From assembly GCA_018063485.1 (NCBI GenBank), contig JAGPBG010000117.1:1-6934 (forward strand): a DNA stretch of 6,934 bases, given 5' to 3'. The position numbers and the translations under genes are program-made. Under the pieces are notes generated by a model. The model was not told where the DNA came from and ran no database searches. It worked only from the letters and a program-made list of their open reading frames with translations. Position 1 is the first letter of the stretch. Every line of letters starts with the position of its first letter. The DNA is from Cypionkella sp. (GTDB lineage: Bacteria > Pseudomonadota > Alphaproteobacteria > Rhodobacterales > Rhodobacteraceae). Below are positions 6,120 to 6,934 of the stretch, piece by piece.

Positions 6120-6934
6120 TCACCCTGCAAGTACCGTCTCTATCACCTTGGCCGCGGCGCGGCTTTGATGGTTTAGCTCATCGGTCAGTGCCGCCACGTT
6201 GGCAGTTGCCGTTTCGCGCAACAGCAGGGCCTTGGCCCCTTCACCGATATCATCCGGGGTCAGGGTTGTTTCCGACAAAAGCCTTGAGGCCGCCTGCAAG
6301 CGCCAAAAGACCCTGTAGGCGGAAAGCAGCGCCGTCTGGTCGGTTTGCGACAGTATACCGGCATTTGCGCCAGCGGCGATCTGCCGTTCGACGCCGCGCG
6401 CGGGATTTGCGGTGATCAGAGCCATCAGTTGCGCCAGCAGTTCGATATCCATCAAACGACCCGGACCGAGTTTGGCCTCCCATCCGCCCTGCCCCGGTTT
6501 GGCGGCGGCAAGACGGGCGCGCATCTCGGCGACATTGGCGCGCACATCGGGTGCCGTGCCTTTCTGGGCCAGAACCTCGCGCCGGAACGTTTCCACCTCA
6601 TCACCAAGACCGGGATCGCCTGCCAGCACGCGGGCGCGCGTCAGGGCGAGGTGTTCCCATGTCCAGGCTTCCGTCAACTGATAGGAGCGGAAACTTTCGA
6701 TCGAGGTGGCGACCGGGCCTTTGCGCCCCGAGGGGCGCAGCCGGATGTCCACCTCATAAAGCCTGCCTTCGGCAGTTTGGGCCGAAAGCGCCGTGACCAT
6801 CGCCTGCGTCAATCGCGCGTAATAGGGGCGGGTGGCAAGGGCGCGCGGGCCGGACGAGGTCTCGATCCCGGCGGCGTCGTAGATCATGATCAGATCAAGA
6901 TCAGAGCCTGCATTCAACCGCCCTGCCCCTAGGC
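6120..6934 (-). CDS. glnE: Glutamine synthetase adenylyltransferase/adenylyl-removing enzyme, C-terminal part
   Basis: The last 270 or so codons of glnE; the start lies beyond the right edge and the frame is open to 6932. GlnE adds AMP to, and removes it from, a conserved tyrosine of glutamine synthetase, tuning its activity to nitrogen supply with PII protein. Only the C-terminal (adenylyltransferase) nucleotidyltransferase domain is visible. Counting from the first full codon, GAGRLNAGSDLDLIMIYD (2-19) holds the metal-binding Asp11 and Asp13. LYEVDIRLRPSG (58-69) supplies Asp62. EAWTWEHLALTRARVLAGD (88-106) and KLGPGRLMDIELLAQ (154-168) are further family motifs. A helical C-terminal bundle follows and the protein ends at VLAG. 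The distance from the SDLDL motif to the end (about 258 residues) is close to that in E. coli GlnE (about 245), so this is a full domain and not a pseudogene. The TTG at 6917 is internal. Confidence 0.95.
   Translation of the reverse strand, partial: LGAGRLNAGSDLDLIMIYDAAGIETSSGPRALATRPYYARLTQAMVTALSAQTAEGRLYEVDIRLRPSGRKGPVATSIESFRSYQLTEAWTWEHLALTRARVLAGDPGLGDEVETFRREVLAQKGTAPDVRANVAEMRARLAAAKPGQGGWEAKLGPGRLMDIELLAQLMALITANPARGVERQIAAGANAGILSQTDQTALLSAYRVFWRLQAASRLLSETTLTPDDIGEGAKALLLRETATANVAALTDELNHQSRAAAKVIETVLAG

Overview
The window looks like ordinary chromosomal DNA from an alphaproteobacterium, most likely of the Rhodobacterales/Rhodobacteraceae. This rests on the GC-rich, densely packed genes, the paired Entner-Doudoroff genes edd and eda, and the style of the glnE, rRNA methyltransferase and lipoprotein sequences. 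No strain or species can be named from it.

Left part (1-3069): the 3' part of an M48 zinc metalloprotease gene runs rightward to 548. It meets a leftward cluster of three genes: a 231-residue lipoprotein (3069-2374), an RlmI-type 23S rRNA cytosine-C5 methyltransferase (2327-1095) and a PIN-domain ribonuclease-like protein (1102-545). The methyltransferase and PIN genes overlap by 8 bases. The PIN gene and the protease gene end on the same TTAA tetranucleotide, one stop on each strand.

Middle (3070-5784): a 213-base divergent intergenic region carries a good promoter candidate for edd. It has a -35 TTGTTA, a 17-base spacer and a -10 TATAGG, with a perfect 12-base palindrome of LacI-family operator type lying over the -35 and spacer. 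edd (6-phosphogluconate dehydratase) and eda (KDPG aldolase) follow, 57 bases apart. Together they convert 6-phosphogluconate to pyruvate plus glyceraldehyde 3-phosphate, the defining two steps of the Entner-Doudoroff pathway. The operator suggests repression relieved by a sugar-derived ligand.

Right part (5785-6934): a short gap with a small hairpin separates eda from a convergent leftward pair. This pair is the C-terminal adenylyltransferase half of glnE, which regulates glutamine synthetase and is cut by the window end, followed directly (stop TGA, then ATG ATG) by a small unrecognised gene of about 102 codons.

I saw no tRNA, rRNA, CRISPR array, insertion sequence, phage gene or attachment site. 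Nothing here strongly supports a new biological system. The points most worth following are the edd operator, the PIN gene with no antitoxin that is coupled to an rRNA methyltransferase, and the small gene coupled to glnE.
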